This document shows positions 15,851-25,311 of a stretch of 37,100 bases of DNA, one piece after another. The stretch comes from Gammaproteobacteria bacterium. Lineage in GTDB: Bacteria > Pseudomonadota > Gammaproteobacteria > Eutrophobiales > Eutrophobiaceae. The notes beneath the pieces are model-generated. The model saw only the letters and a list, made by a program, of their open reading frames with translations. It was not told the DNA's origin and did no database searches. The stretch covers positions 1-37,100 of the forward strand of contig JACPSH010000035.1 in assembly GCA_016193395.1 (NCBI GenBank), written 5' to 3'. A program made the translations under genes and the position numbers. Within the stretch, counting starts at the first letter, position 1; the number at the start of each line of letters is the position of its first letter.

Positions 15851-16615
15851 TCAGTCTTCCGTCGTTTCTTCCGCCGACTCTCCCGCCCCCTCGTCGGGCT
15901 GATCCCCCACCTGCGCAGCGGGCAGATCAATGCGCAACCGGCTGACTTCAATCAGCACTCCGAACAGCGGGTGATCCAGATAATGGAGCTCGTTCAGCTT
16001 GATCTTGCGGCTCGTCTGGATGCGCACGGGCCCGACATGCCGGGAATCGGGACTCGGGACCCGGGACTCGGGATCCAGCACGCCGGCTTCCGGAAAGTAG
16101 GCCATATCCACGTCCACGTGCAAAAAACGGCCGCTGCGCACGCGCACCGTGCCGTCGACGATCCTGGCCGCGGCCGGAGCGGTGGCCGAGAGATCGGCGG
16201 CGGCTGCCGCGACCCCGGCGCCCCCCGATTCCAGGCCGGCGGATCGTTCCACGTGCACGAGCCGGGTCGGACCCTCGCCGGAACCAGGCTGCTCCCAGGC
16301 CACGTGCAACAGCGGACGATAATCCTGCGATGAGCGCAGCGACCCGTACACGCCGCCCAGGCGGTAGCGCGACGGCGTGATCACCCGGTAGGCCGCAAAC
16401 GGCGAAGGATTCGCGCCAGTCGCACCGGTTGCGGTCAGTTCGACGGCGCCTTCCGTCTCCGGCAACCCGGAATTTTCGGCGAACAATTCTCCATCCGGAT
16501 TCGGGCGCAGAGTCTCGAAGACGATGACTTCCACCTGGTACCACGCGGGCGCGGGGAAAGCCAGGACCAGCAGGCCGGCGAATATTCCGGACTTCAGGAG
16601 ACGGGTCGGCCTCAT
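15851..16615 (-). CDS. CsiV-family periplasmic protein
   Basis: 254 residues from the ATG at 16613-16615; a GTG eight codons upstream (16639) is possible. A signal peptide ([23 protein letters not shown]-like cleavage near residue 24) is followed directly by [10 protein letters not shown], the hallmark start of the mature CsiV domain. Later [27 protein letters not shown] and [22 protein letters not shown] are typical conserved blocks. CsiV is described as a peptidoglycan-associated periplasmic protein. It lies downstream of mfd, the same neighbourhood as in Pseudomonas. An in-frame heptanucleotide repeat (16041-16075) encodes a Pro/Ser/Asp-rich insert before HVGPVRI. The tail is strongly acidic. 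Confidence 0.85.
   Translation of the reverse strand: MRPTRLLKSGIFAGLLVLAFPAPAWYQVEVIVFETLRPNPDGELFAENSGLPETEGAVELTATGATGANPSPFAAYRVITPSRYRLGGVYGSLRSSQDYRPLLHVAWEQPGSGEGPTRLVHVERSAGLESGGAGVAAAAADLSATAPAAARIVDGTVRVRSGRFLHVDVDMAYFPEAGVLDPESRVPSPDSRHVGPVRIQTSRKIKLNELHYLDHPLFGVLIEVSRLRIDLPAAQVGDQPDEGAGESAEETTED
16041..16075. repeat. Heptanucleotide tandem repeat inside csiV
   Basis: Five 7 bp units of the form CGGGA(C/A)(T/C) in a row, 35 bp. Because 7 is not a multiple of 3, a change of one unit would shift the csiV frame in its last third. Confidence 0.75.
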
Positions 16616-16675
16616 CGCGCAATTATCGCCGTGGTTCACCGCGCGAATCCAGAAATCGCGACGCGCAGCCGCCTT

Positions 16676-19600
16676 TCATGCCGCATCCCTGAGGGCAATC
16701 GCCTCAAACAGGCGCGCCAGCATCTTCACCCGCTGCGCGCCGTCCAAACCGTCCTTGCGGATGCGCAGCTTGTCGCGGCCGTCGAACTGGAACGTCTTCG
16801 GGTCGGACTGGATCAGATGCAGAACGCGGGCCGGATCGACGCGCGGTTGCTGGTCGAAATGCACACGGCCCCCGGAGGGACCGAGATCGATCTTGCGCAC
16901 GCCGATGAGCCGCGCCCACTGCTTCAATCGGGCAATGTCCAGCAGATTCATCACCTGATCCGGCAGCGGCCCGAAGCGATCGATGATTTCCTCGCGCAGC
17001 GCGGTCAGCGCCGCTTCGTCCGGGGCGCCGGAAATGCGCTTGTAGAGAATCAGCCGCGCGTGCACGTCGGGCAGGTAGTCCTCGGGGATGAGCGCCGCGA
17101 TGTGCAGGTCGATCTCGGCGCCGTGATCCAGCGGGCGGCTGAAATCCGGCTGGTGGCCGCTTTTCAGCGTGTGCACGGCGCGCTCAAGCAGCTCCATGTA
17201 GAGGCTGTAGCCGATCTCCTGGATCTGACCGCTCTGTTCCTCGCCAAGGATCTCCCCCGCGCCGCGGATCTCGAGATCGTGCGTGGCAAGCGTGAAACCG
17301 ATCCCCAGTTCCTCGAGCGACTCCACGGCTTCCAGTCGCTTCACGGCATCCGCGTTCAGCGCGGCCCGCGGCGGGATGACCAGGTAGGCATAGGCGCGAT
17401 GGTGCGAGCGCCCGACGCGGCCACGCAACTGGTAGAGCTGCGCCAGCCCGAACTTGTCGGCGCGGTTGATGATGATGGTGTTCGCGGTCGGCACGTCGAT
17501 GCCGCTCTCGATGATGGTCGTGCACACCAGGATGTTGAAGCGGCGGTGGTAGAAATCCAGCATGACGCGCTCGAGTTCACGTTCCGGCATCTGGCCGTGT
17601 GCGAAGTGCACGCGGGCGCCCGGCACCATCGCCTCGACCCTGCGCGCCTGCTCGGCGATGTTCTTGACTTCGTTGTGCAAAAAATAGACCTGCCCGCCGC
17701 GGCTGATCTCGCGCAGCATCGCCTCCTTCAGCAAGGCGTCGTTCCATTCGCTGACGAAGGTCTTGACCGCGAGCCGCCGCGCCGGCGGCGTCGAGATGAT
17801 CGACAGATCGCGCAGATCCGACAGCGCGAGGTTCAGCGTGCGCGGGATGGGCGTGGCCGTCAGCGTGAGCACGTCGACTTCCGCGCGCAGCGCCTTCAGA
17901 CGCTCCTTCTGGCGCACGCCGAAGCGGTGCTCCTCGTCGAGGATTGCAAGTCCAAGGCGCGCGAAACGCACATCCTTCTGCAACAGGCGGTGGGTGCCGA
18001 TGACGATATCCACCCGGCCGCTGGCGAGATCGGCGAGGATCTCCTCCTGGCGGCGCCTGGGAATGAAGCGCGACAGCACCTCGATGCGCACCGGCCAGTC
18101 GGCGAAGCGATCGCGGAAATTCTGGAAGTGCTGCTGCGCGAGCAGCGTGGTCGGCACCAGGAGGGCCACCTGGCGGTTGTTGTGAACGGCGATAAAGGCC
18201 GCGCGCATCGCCACCTCGGTTTTGCCGAAGCCGGCATCGCCGCACACCAGGCGATCCATCGGGCGCGCCACTTCCAGGTCGGCGATCACATTGCTGATCG
18301 CCTCCGCCTGCCCCGGCGTCTCCTCGAACGGGAAGGCCTGGGCGAACGCGCCGTAGGCGTCCGCGTCGGTGCCCAGGCTGTCGCCCGGACGGGCTGCGCG
18401 CCGGGAATGGAGATCGAGCAATTCCGCGGCCACGTCATGCACACGCGCCGCGGCGCGCACCCTCGCCCTCTGCCACTCCCTTCCACCGAGTCTGTGCAGG
18501 GGGGCATGCTCCGGATCCATGCCGGTATAACGGCTGATCAGATCGAGCGACGCGACCGGAACGTACAGCTTGTCCCCGCCTTCGTATTCGAGGCAGATGA
18601 ATTCGCCGGGGACGTCGCCCACGGTCAGCGTGGTCAAGCCAAGAAATCGGCCGACGCCATGATCGAGGTGCACGACCGGCGCGCCAGGGGTCAACTCCGC
18701 GAGATCCCGGACGATCGCATCCACGTCATGCTGCCGGGCCTTGCGCAGCCGCCGCTGCTGCGCGCGATCGCCGAACAGTTGCGCCTCCGTGATGACCGCG
18801 ATCCTGGGATCATCGAGCACCGCACCGCGGTCGAGCGGCGCGACCGTCAGGGCCAGTGCCTGATCGCCCGCGAGAAAATCGTTCCAGCCGGGGACCAGCG
18901 CCGGACGCAGATCGTGCTTGCCGAGCAGTTCGAGCAGGGTCTCCCGGCGTCCGGGCGACTCGGCGACGATGAGGACCCGTCCACCGAATTGCCGCAGGTA
19001 GGCCATGAATACGCCGAAGGGTTCCTTCGCGCGGCTGTCGACCGGCAGGCTGGTCGGCGCCCGCGCGGCAAAGCGCACCGAGCCGTCCTCCGTTCCAGCC
19101 GACAGGCCGGAAATATGGATACGAGGGAAGGGATCCAGGAGCGCGCGGAATTCTTCCGCGCCATGGAACAATTCCTGCGGGGGCAGCAGGGGCCGCTCGA
19201 TGTCATGCCGGCCCTGCTCGTAGCGATCGAGCACATCCGACCAGAAGGCGTCGATGGCCGCGCCCGCCCCCTCGTCAAAAGCGATGAAGCAACCCCCTGC
19301 CAGGAAGTCGAACAGGCTTTCGGTCCGTTCGTAGAAGAGCGGCAGGTAGTATTCGATCCCTGCCGGGGCGAGACCGTTGCTGACGTCGCGGTATATCGGG
19401 CAATGATTCGGGTTGCCTGCGAACCGGCTGCGCCAATGCGCGCGGAAGCGCGCAATGCCGGCCTCCGTCAGGTCCACTTCGCGCGCCGGCAGGATATCGA
19501 CGCGTTCGACGGTGGAGAGCGAGCGCTGCGTCTCCGGGTCGAAGCTGCGGATGCTCTCGATTTCATCGTCGAGAAAATCCACGCGCAGCGGCAACTCGGC

Positions 19601-20149
19601 CCCCATAGGGAAGATGTCGAGCAGGGACCCGCGCAGCGCGGCGTCGCCGTGCTCCAGCACCTGCGACACGAAGCGGTAGCCGCCATCGGCGAGCCCGCGC
19701 CGGAAGCCGTGCATGTCGAGCCTCTGTCCCACGGCAAGCTGCAGGCTGTGGGCGCGCAGGTGCCGGCCGGGAAGCAGCCTGTGCATGACGGTCGCGACCG
19801 GCACCACCAGCAACCCGCGCCGCAGCCCGGCCAGCTGGTTGAGCGTGGAGAGCCGGTCGGAGACGATGTCCTGGTACGGGGAAAAGATGTCATACGGCAG
19901 GATCTCCCAGGACGGGAAGGACAGAAGCGGCAGCGCGTTTGCGTCGCCGCGGTAAAAGCTCAGCTCATCAAGCAGCTCCGCCGCGGCGTGTGGATCGGCG
20001 GCGAGCACCACGATCGGCCGGCCCGCGCATGCCGAAGCTGTGCAAAGGGCGATCGCCCGGCTGCTGCCGTACAGCCCATTCCAATGGAGTACCTGCACCG
20101 CGGCTTCGGGCAACCGCGGCCGCAGCGCGCTGGTCAGGCCTTGAGGCAT
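16676..20149 (-). CDS. mfd: Transcription-repair coupling factor Mfd
   Basis: 1157 residues, full length. Mfd pushes stalled RNA polymerase off DNA and recruits UvrA. Order: UvrB-like N-terminal region (about 1-330); a middle domain; the RNA polymerase-interacting domain (about 480-560, with HLDHGVGRFLGL and EYEGGDKLYVPV); then the RecG-like translocase with Walker A GDAGFGKTE (~640; usually GDVGFGKT), DEEHRFGV (~738), LTLTATPIPRTL and GRVGRSHHRAYAYL; and the C-terminal TRCF domain (IPEDYLPDVHARL). ATG start at 20147-20149, 18 bp after the pyrF stop. It lies upstream of csiV. Confidence 0.98.
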   Translation of the reverse strand: MPQGLTSALRPRLPEAAVQVLHWNGLYGSSRAIALCTASACAGRPIVVLAADPHAAAELLDELSFYRGDANALPLLSFPSWEILPYDIFSPYQDIVSDRLSTLNQLAGLRRGLLVVPVATVMHRLLPGRHLRAHSLQLAVGQRLDMHGFRRGLADGGYRFVSQVLEHGDAALRGSLLDIFPMGAELPLRVDFLDDEIESIRSFDPETQRSLSTVERVDILPAREVDLTEAGIARFRAHWRSRFAGNPNHCPIYRDVSNGLAPAGIEYYLPLFYERTESLFDFLAGGCFIAFDEGAGAAIDAFWSDVLDRYEQGRHDIERPLLPPQELFHGAEEFRALLDPFPRIHISGLSAGTEDGSVRFAARAPTSLPVDSRAKEPFGVFMAYLRQFGGRVLIVAESPGRRETLLELLGKHDLRPALVPGWNDFLAGDQALALTVAPLDRGAVLDDPRIAVITEAQLFGDRAQQRRLRKARQHDVDAIVRDLAELTPGAPVVHLDHGVGRFLGLTTLTVGDVPGEFICLEYEGGDKLYVPVASLDLISRYTGMDPEHAPLHRLGGREWQRARVRAAARVHDVAAELLDLHSRRAARPGDSLGTDADAYGAFAQAFPFEETPGQAEAISNVIADLEVARPMDRLVCGDAGFGKTEVAMRAAFIAVHNNRQVALLVPTTLLAQQHFQNFRDRFADWPVRIEVLSRFIPRRRQEEILADLASGRVDIVIGTHRLLQKDVRFARLGLAILDEEHRFGVRQKERLKALRAEVDVLTLTATPIPRTLNLALSDLRDLSIISTPPARRLAVKTFVSEWNDALLKEAMLREISRGGQVYFLHNEVKNIAEQARRVEAMVPGARVHFAHGQMPERELERVMLDFYHRRFNILVCTTIIESGIDVPTANTIIINRADKFGLAQLYQLRGRVGRSHHRAYAYLVIPPRAALNADAVKRLEAVESLEELGIGFTLATHDLEIRGAGEILGEEQSGQIQEIGYSLYMELLERAVHTLKSGHQPDFSRPLDHGAEIDLHIAALIPEDYLPDVHARLILYKRISGAPDEAALTALREEIIDRFGPLPDQVMNLLDIARLKQWARLIGVRKIDLGPSGGRVHFDQQPRVDPARVLHLIQSDPKTFQFDGRDKLRIRKDGLDGAQRVKMLARLFEAIALRDAA

Positions 20150-20167
20150 AAGAAGAGATGACTGGGC

Positions 20168-20914
20168 TCAGGGACGCGCCGGCGCGGGACTGCCGGCAAG
20201 GCCAGCAGGACCGATTTCGGCTTCGATTTCCGCCAGGGCCCGCAACGGATCCGGAGCCTGCGTGATGGGCCGACCAATCACCAGATAGTCGCTGCCGGCG
20301 GCCACGGCTTCCGCGGGTGTGGTCACGCGCCGCTGATCGCCGGCCGCAGACCCGCGCGGCCGAATCCCAGGAGTCACCAGCAGGAAATCGGGCCCGAGCT
20401 CGGCGCGCAGCAGGGCTGCTTCCTGCGGGGAACAGACGACGCCGTCAAGCCCGCACGATTTGCAGAGCCGCGCAAGTCGCCGCCCCTGCTCCGCGATGGG
20501 GGCGTGAGGGATCCCGATCTCCACCAGATCATCGAGGGTCAGGCTGGTCAGGACGGTGACGCCAACGAGCAGTGGCGGCCGGGAGGCGCGATCCACGGCT
20601 GCGCGCGCGCTCTTCAGCATCCGGCTGCCGCCGCTCGCATGAACGTTGATCATCCACGCGCCAATAGAAGCGGCGACCTCGCAGGTCGCGCCAACCGTGT
20701 TCGGGGTGTCATGGAATTTCAGATCGAGGAAGACATCGAAGCCACGCCGCGCCAGGGTGCGCACCATCGCCGGGCCCGCATGCGTAAACAGCTCCGTGCC
20801 GATCTTGAGGCGGCAGCGCGCCGGATCCAGGCGACCAGCGAGGGCCTCGGCCTGTACGGCGTCGCTGAAGTCCAGCGCGACGATGATGCGCGGGTTATTC
20901 GCCTTCGAGTCCAT
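20168..20914 (-). CDS. pyrF: Orotidine 5'-phosphate decarboxylase
   Basis: Decarboxylates OMP to UMP, the last de novo pyrimidine step. 248 residues with an alpha/beta barrel. IIVALDFSD near the N-terminus, then the catalytic [12 protein letters not shown] (Lys and Asp cluster, about 64-75), VHASGG, VTVLTS and the phosphate-binding [16 protein letters not shown] and YLVIGRPIT are all in place. The ATG at 20912-20914 lies 20 nt inside the 3' end of lapB, so the genes are coupled; the lapA-lapB-pyrF order is widespread in gammaproteobacteria. Confidence 0.97.
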   Translation of the reverse strand: MDSKANNPRIIVALDFSDAVQAEALAGRLDPARCRLKIGTELFTHAGPAMVRTLARRGFDVFLDLKFHDTPNTVGATCEVAASIGAWMINVHASGGSRMLKSARAAVDRASRPPLLVGVTVLTSLTLDDLVEIGIPHAPIAEQGRRLARLCKSCGLDGVVCSPQEAALLRAELGPDFLLVTPGIRPRGSAAGDQRRVTTPAEAVAAGSDYLVIGRPITQAPDPLRALAEIEAEIGPAGLAGSPAPARP

Positions 20915-22076
20915 GGACCGGCTTCACCGTGTTCCAGTTCCTGCAGCTTGGGCACTTCCAGTGCAGCAGCCGGGCGTTGAACCCGCATTGAGTGCACTTG
21001 TAAATGGGTCTCTCGCCGATCCAGCGCGCGGTCAGCTCGCGGATCGATTCCAGGTTATCGCGCGTCTCGCCTCCGGCCTTGCGCATCACGTACTCGATCA
21101 GCCGGTTGACGCCGCGCACCGTCGGCCGCTTGCGCAGCTCACCGGAGATAAAACGGATCGCCTCGTCCTCGCCGCGGACTTCCGCGATTAGATCGGTCAG
21201 CAGCAGCGACGAAGTAATGCTCGCGTGCCGCGCGACGATGCCGCGCAGGTAGGTCATGAATTCCTCGATCCGGCCCAGTTCGCGATAGCGCTGGCACAGC
21301 GGACCGATCACCTCGGGCAGGTAGTCCGGATCCTGCCCCTCGGTCCGCTGGTAGGCGGTGATCGCGGCCGGGATGTCCCCCGCTGCGCGCTTCATTTCGG
21401 CTTCCAGCAGGCTGGCCCGCACACACCTGTGATCGATTTGCAATGCGCGCCCCGCGAGATCCGCGGCATCCGAGTCCTTCTTCGCGGCGAGATGTTCCGC
21501 CGCCAGCTCACAGTAGAACTGCGCGATCATGTACCTCATGTCTTCCTTCGAAGAGTTCTCCAACCTGCGCGCGGTCGCGATGGCGTTCTGCCAATCATTC
21601 TCCTGCTGGTAAATCTCTAGCAGTTGCCGCAACGACGAATCCACGTGTGCGCCCATGTCGACGAGTTCCTTGAACAGCCCCTCCGCGCGATCGAGCAGCC
21701 CCGAGCGCATGTAATCGGTGCCCAGTTCGAGCAGCGCCATCGTGCGCTGTTCCCGGCTCAGCGTCGTGCGCGCGATCAGGTTCTGGTGCACGCGGATGGC
21801 GCGATCGACTTCACCCCGGCGCCGGAACAGGCTGCCGAGCGCGAGGTGCGTCTCCACGGTTTCGCTGTCCACCTCGAGCATCTTGATGAAGACCTCGATG
21901 GCCTTGTCGGGTTGTTCGTTCAGGACGTAATTGAGACCGCGGATATATTCCGGCAGGACAGGCAAACGGCCGGCCGCGCCATTGCGGCCGCCGGTGCGGC
22001 GCGCAATCCACCACCCGGATGCCGCGGCGAACGGCAAGAGCAACCACAGCAGGGTCAGTCCCTGCGGCTCCATCAC
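20895..22076 (-). CDS. lapB: Lipopolysaccharide assembly protein LapB (YciM)
   Basis: 393 residues. An N-terminal membrane anchor (about 5-25) is followed by [20 protein letters not shown], the start of a chain of TPR repeats covering about 45-330. The C-terminus carries a rubredoxin-type metal site with two CxxC pairs (YKCTQCGF and WKCPSCRNW). In E. coli LapB works with FtsH and YejM to control LpxC turnover and so LPS amount. The ATG at 22074-22076 (two ATGs in a row) overlaps the lapA stop as ATGA, and the 3' end overlaps pyrF. Confidence 0.95.
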   Translation of the reverse strand: MMEPQGLTLLWLLLPFAAASGWWIARRTGGRNGAAGRLPVLPEYIRGLNYVLNEQPDKAIEVFIKMLEVDSETVETHLALGSLFRRRGEVDRAIRVHQNLIARTTLSREQRTMALLELGTDYMRSGLLDRAEGLFKELVDMGAHVDSSLRQLLEIYQQENDWQNAIATARRLENSSKEDMRYMIAQFYCELAAEHLAAKKDSDAADLAGRALQIDHRCVRASLLEAEMKRAAGDIPAAITAYQRTEGQDPDYLPEVIGPLCQRYRELGRIEEFMTYLRGIVARHASITSSLLLTDLIAEVRGEDEAIRFISGELRKRPTVRGVNRLIEYVMRKAGGETRDNLESIRELTARWIGERPIYKCTQCGFNARLLHWKCPSCRNWNTVKPVHGLEGE

Positions 22077-22366
22077 GAAGCGTTTCCGGCCGCCGCTGCC
22101 CCGGCTGGCGCGGCTTCCGATTCTATGCGGCGCAACTGGCGTCGCAGCCGCGAAATCTCGCTCCGCAGGCGCAACAGCAACGGGACGATCGCCAGCAGTC
22201 CGAGGCAGACCCCGATGGTCAGCCAGATGAACACCCAGAGCGAGAACGGCAAAGTGACGCTGTCAGCATAGTAGTCGAGCGTGACGAACTGGCCGTTGCG
22301 CAGATGGAAGGCAAAACCGAACACCAGAATGGCGCCAACCAGGACGATTTGTATGTAACGCGACAT
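22073..22366 (-). CDS. lapA: Lipopolysaccharide assembly protein A (LapA domain)
   Basis: 97 residues with two transmembrane helices (about 5-22 and 42-66). The loop reads LRNGQFVTLDYYADSVTLPFSLW, the typical LapA periplasmic pattern, and a basic coiled tail follows (RLRSEISRLRRQLRRIE). Inner-membrane partner of LapB. It is the first gene of the lapA-lapB-pyrF unit, with a 117 bp gap of hairpins separating it from ihfB upstream. Confidence 0.92.
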   Translation of the reverse strand: MSRYIQIVLVGAILVFGFAFHLRNGQFVTLDYYADSVTLPFSLWVFIWLTIGVCLGLLAIVPLLLRLRSEISRLRRQLRRIESEAAPAGAAAAGNAS

Positions 22367-22404
22367 GGCGGATACCCGGAACCGTTGAGGAACCGGGACA
22401 TTTT

Positions 22405-22463
22405 AGCCTGTGGGCAGGCTTGTGGGGCGGGATTCGTCCCGCCGCCAGCCTGATCAATCAGGC
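22405..22463. repeat. Three consecutive hairpins between ihfB and lapA
   Basis: AGCCTG-TGGG-CAGGCT (22405-22420), GGCGGGA-TTCG-TCCCGCC (22426-22443) and GCCTGAT-CA-ATCAGGC (22448-22463) follow each other with 4-5 bp between them. The middle one, preceded by TGTGG, resembles the REP palindromes common in gammaproteobacteria. No U-tract follows on the minus strand, so a simple intrinsic terminator is unlikely; mRNA stabilisation or partial termination is possible. Confidence 0.65.
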
Positions 22464-22483
22464 CCCAAAGGAGAATACGAAGC

Positions 22484-22804
22484 TCAGCCGGCGCTGGCCG
22501 GCCGGGCGGGCGTCGAAACGCTGCGCGCCTCGTCGACCCGTTCGCGTAATTGCTTACCAGGCTTGAAGTGCGGAACGTATTTCGCCGGCAGCGAAACGGG
22601 ATCGCCCGACTTCGGGTTGCGGCCGACGCGCGGCGGGCGAAAATGCAGGGAGAAGCTTCCGAATCCGCGGATCTCGATGCGTTCGCCGTTGGAGAGCGTT
22701 TGCGCCATATGCTCGAGAATCGTCTTGACTGCGAGCTCAACGTCCTTGTACGCCAACTGCGCCTGGCGCCGGGCCAGGGACTCGATGAGTTCGGACTTGG
22801 TCAT
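22484..22804 (-). CDS. ihfB: Integration host factor beta subunit
   Basis: 106 residues, DNA-bending HU/IHF family. [11 protein letters not shown] at the N-terminus and [31 protein letters not shown] (about 40-70) with the Pro of the DNA-intercalating arm are diagnostic for the beta chain. The C-terminal ~12 residues extend beyond the E. coli protein. It lies 9 bp downstream of rpsA, the conserved cmk-rpsA-ihfB order, and is probably co-transcribed. Confidence 0.97.
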   Translation of the reverse strand: MTKSELIESLARRQAQLAYKDVELAVKTILEHMAQTLSNGERIEIRGFGSFSLHFRPPRVGRNPKSGDPVSLPAKYVPHFKPGKQLRERVDEARSVSTPARPASAG

Positions 22805-22813
22805 GGTGGACGC

Positions 22814-24484
22814 TTATTGGTTGTCGAGATGTTCCTTCAGGATGTCGCCGAGTTTGGCGCCGCTCCCGGATTCCGGCGCATATTCCCGGACGGCCGCGGA
22901 TTCCTCATCCGACTCCTTGGCGCGCACCGATACGGTGATGCTGCGTTTCTTGCGGTCGACGGCCGTGATCTTGACCTCCAGCTCGTCGCCTTCCTTGACT
23001 ACGTGCCGGGCGTCCTGGACTTTATCGGCGCTGGAGAGATCGCCCGCGCGGAGCTGGCCCTCGACGCCATCGGCTAGCTGGACCACGACGTTCTTCTCTT
23101 CGACGGTCAGTACCTTGGCCTTGACCACCTTGCCCTTCGGATTCTCGGCCACGTAGCTCGAGAACGGATCCTTTTCGAGTTGTTTGACGCCGAGCGAGAT
23201 GCGCTCGCGCTCCGCGTCGACCGCCAGCACCACGGTTTCGATCTCTTCGCCCTTGGTGAACTTGCGCATCGCCTGCTCGCCGTCCTCGGTCCAGGACACG
23301 TCGGAGAGGTGCACCAGACCATCGATGCCGCCCTCCAGGCCGATGAAGATGCCGAAATCGGTGATGGACTTGATGGTGCCGCGCACGCGGTCGCCCTTGT
23401 TATGCACCGCCGCGAACTGCTCCCACGGATTCGGCTGGCACTGCTTCATGCCAAGCGAGATGCGGCGCCGTTCGGGGTCGATGTCGAGGATCACCACGTC
23501 GACCTCGTCACCGATGTGCACCAGCTTGGAGGGGTGCACGTTCTTGTTGGTCCAGTCCATTTCGGAGACATGCACCAGGCCTTCCACGCCTTCCTGCAGC
23601 TCGACGAAACAGCCGTAATCCGCGATATTGGTGACACGCCCCTTCATGCGCGTGCCTTCCGGGTAGCGGCGCGTCAGGTCGGTCCACGGGTCGTCGCCCA
23701 TCTGTTTCAGCCCGAGGGACACGCGGTTCCGCTCGCGGTCGAACTTGAGCACCTTGACCTCAATCTCCTGGCCAATGCTGACCACCTCGGAGGGATCCTT
23801 GACGCGCTTCCACGCCATGTCGGTAATATGCAGCAGACCATCAATGCCGCCGAGATCCAGGAACGCGCCGTAGTCGGTGAGATTCTTGACCACACCCTTT
23901 ACCACCACGCCTTCGGAGAGCTTGCCGAGCAGGGCCTCGCGTTCCGCGGAGTTCTCCAGTTCCACAACCGCCCGTCGCGATACCACCACGTTGCTGCGCC
24001 GGCGGTCGATTTTGATGACCTTGAATTCGAGGGGCTTGCCTTCCAGGTAGGTCGTGTCGCGCACCGGCCGCACGTCCACCAGCGAACCGGGCAGGAAGGC
24101 GCGGATGTTTTCGATGTCGACGGTGAAACCGCCCTTGACGCGCTCGGTGATGATCCCGGTGACGGTCGCGCGCTCCTCATGGGCCTTTTCCAGGTGCTGC
24201 CAGGCAATCAGGCGCTTGGCCTTTTCCCGCGACAACCGGGTTTCACCGTGCCCGTCCTCGACGGCATCGAGCGCCACGTCGACCGTATCTCCGACGTTGA
24301 CCTCGACCTGGCCGCGTTCGTTGTAGAACTGCTCGATCGGGATCAGCGCCTCGGATTTCAACCCGGCGTGGACGACGACGGCATCGGCTCGCACGTCCAT
24401 GACCATTCCACTGACGATCGTTCCCGGCCGCATCTTGGTCTCGATCTGGCTCTGTTCAAACAACTCCGCGAAACTTTCACTCAT
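22814..24484 (-). CDS. rpsA: 30S ribosomal protein S1
   Basis: 556 residues with six S1 OB-fold repeats, the gammaproteobacterial form. The N-terminal [12 protein letters not shown] anchors to the ribosome; repeats start near 20, 105, 190, 275, 362 and 449, with typical GxVxxxxDYGxFVxL(E/G)xxxxGLVHxSxM patterns (for example [17 protein letters not shown] and [23 protein letters not shown]). It captures mRNA for translation initiation. A 122 bp leader separates it from cmk, including a possible terminator or attenuator at 24565-24593. S1 represses its own mRNA in E. coli; that leader structure was not checked here. Confidence 0.98.
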   Translation of the reverse strand: MSESFAELFEQSQIETKMRPGTIVSGMVMDVRADAVVVHAGLKSEALIPIEQFYNERGQVEVNVGDTVDVALDAVEDGHGETRLSREKAKRLIAWQHLEKAHEERATVTGIITERVKGGFTVDIENIRAFLPGSLVDVRPVRDTTYLEGKPLEFKVIKIDRRRSNVVVSRRAVVELENSAEREALLGKLSEGVVVKGVVKNLTDYGAFLDLGGIDGLLHITDMAWKRVKDPSEVVSIGQEIEVKVLKFDRERNRVSLGLKQMGDDPWTDLTRRYPEGTRMKGRVTNIADYGCFVELQEGVEGLVHVSEMDWTNKNVHPSKLVHIGDEVDVVILDIDPERRRISLGMKQCQPNPWEQFAAVHNKGDRVRGTIKSITDFGIFIGLEGGIDGLVHLSDVSWTEDGEQAMRKFTKGEEIETVVLAVDAERERISLGVKQLEKDPFSSYVAENPKGKVVKAKVLTVEEKNVVVQLADGVEGQLRAGDLSSADKVQDARHVVKEGDELEVKITAVDRKKRSITVSVRAKESDEESAAVREYAPESGSGAKLGDILKEHLDNQ

Positions 24485-24564
24485 AAGCTGGTTAAACCCT
24501 CACAATTCGTTGCAGGCGGTTACAGGTATCCTTCCACGCTCGTGCAAAATAGCAGTAAGCGCTT

Positions 24565-24593
24565 GAAAACAAAAGTAAAACCCCTAGGAGGGG
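24565..24593 (-). terminator. Possible weak terminator or attenuator between cmk and rpsA
   Basis: On the minus strand a short CCCCT-CCT-AGGGG hairpin (24593-24581) is followed by TTTTACTTTTGTTTT. The stem is only 5 bp, so termination may be partial. It would separate cmk transcription from rpsA, which probably has its own promoter just downstream. Confidence 0.45.
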
Positions 24594-24606
24594 AAACAGT
24601 GCTGTT

Positions 24607-25311
24607 CTAAAGCCTCCCGATATCGGGGCGTCCGGGAAAACGGCCACGGACCAATCCTGAAACCCGCTTTCTTACTTCGCCCACATTCAGCGTCGTGGTA
24701 TCGATCACGATCGCATCCGGGGCAGGCTTCATTGGTGAAGTGGAACGTTCCCGGTCCCTTGCGTCCCGTTCGACAATGTTCGCCGAAAGGCGCTGCAGGC
24801 TATCACTAATTCCTTTCTCTATCAACTGTTTATGTCGCCTCCGGGCACGCTCCTCCGGCGTGGCGGTCAGATAGACTTTCAGGGGGGCGTCCGGGAAGAC
24901 CACCGTGCCCATGTCGCGCCCGTCCGCCACTAACCCAGGCGGGCGTTGGAACGCTCTTTGCCGGGCCAGCAGGGCTCGGCGTACCGGGGGGTGGACCGCG
25001 ATACGGGATGCTGCGCTGCCGCAATCCTCGCTGCGTATGGCGCCCGTCACATCCTCTCCGTCCAGCAGTGTCGCCATATCCGCGCCGGCAACCCGGAAGC
25101 GAATGGTCAGGGAATTCGTCAATTCGGCCACCATCGAGGCGTCGTCCAGGTCGAGTCGCGCGTGCAAAGCCGCAAGCGCCACCGCCCGGTACAGCGCGCC
25201 ACTGTCCAGGAGATGCCAGCCCAGCGTCTCGGCGAGATAACTGCAAACAGTCCCCTTGCCGGTGCCACCGGGCCCGTCGACGGTGATAACGGGAACGTCC
25301 GTTTCAGCCAT
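24607..25311 (-). CDS. cmk: Cytidylate kinase
   Basis: Phosphorylates CMP and dCMP. From the ATG at 25309-25311 the protein has 234 residues. It has the P-loop GPGGTGKGT near residue 13, LLDSGALYRAVAL, the CMP-binding VADGRDMGTVVFPDA and the lid RRRHKQL. An ATG ten codons upstream (25341) is further inside aroA; the chosen start has GGAAGGG at proper distance and overlaps aroA by 8 nt. The order aroA-cmk-rpsA-ihfB is conserved. Confidence 0.95.
   Translation of the reverse strand: MAETDVPVITVDGPGGTGKGTVCSYLAETLGWHLLDSGALYRAVALAALHARLDLDDASMVAELTNSLTIRFRVAGADMATLLDGEDVTGAIRSEDCGSAASRIAVHPPVRRALLARQRAFQRPPGLVADGRDMGTVVFPDAPLKVYLTATPEERARRRHKQLIEKGISDSLQRLSANIVERDARDRERSTSPMKPAPDAIVIDTTTLNVGEVRKRVSGLVRGRFPGRPDIGRL

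Noticed and set aside
16631-20161. Very long open frame (1176 codons) on the plus strand opposite mfd
   Set aside because: Antisense shadow of mfd caused by high GC at third positions; the translation has no recognisable domain, while the minus strand is a full Mfd.
23180-24610. Long plus-strand open frame opposite rpsA
   Set aside because: Mirrors the codon pattern of the S1 repeats and has no independent homology or start signal.
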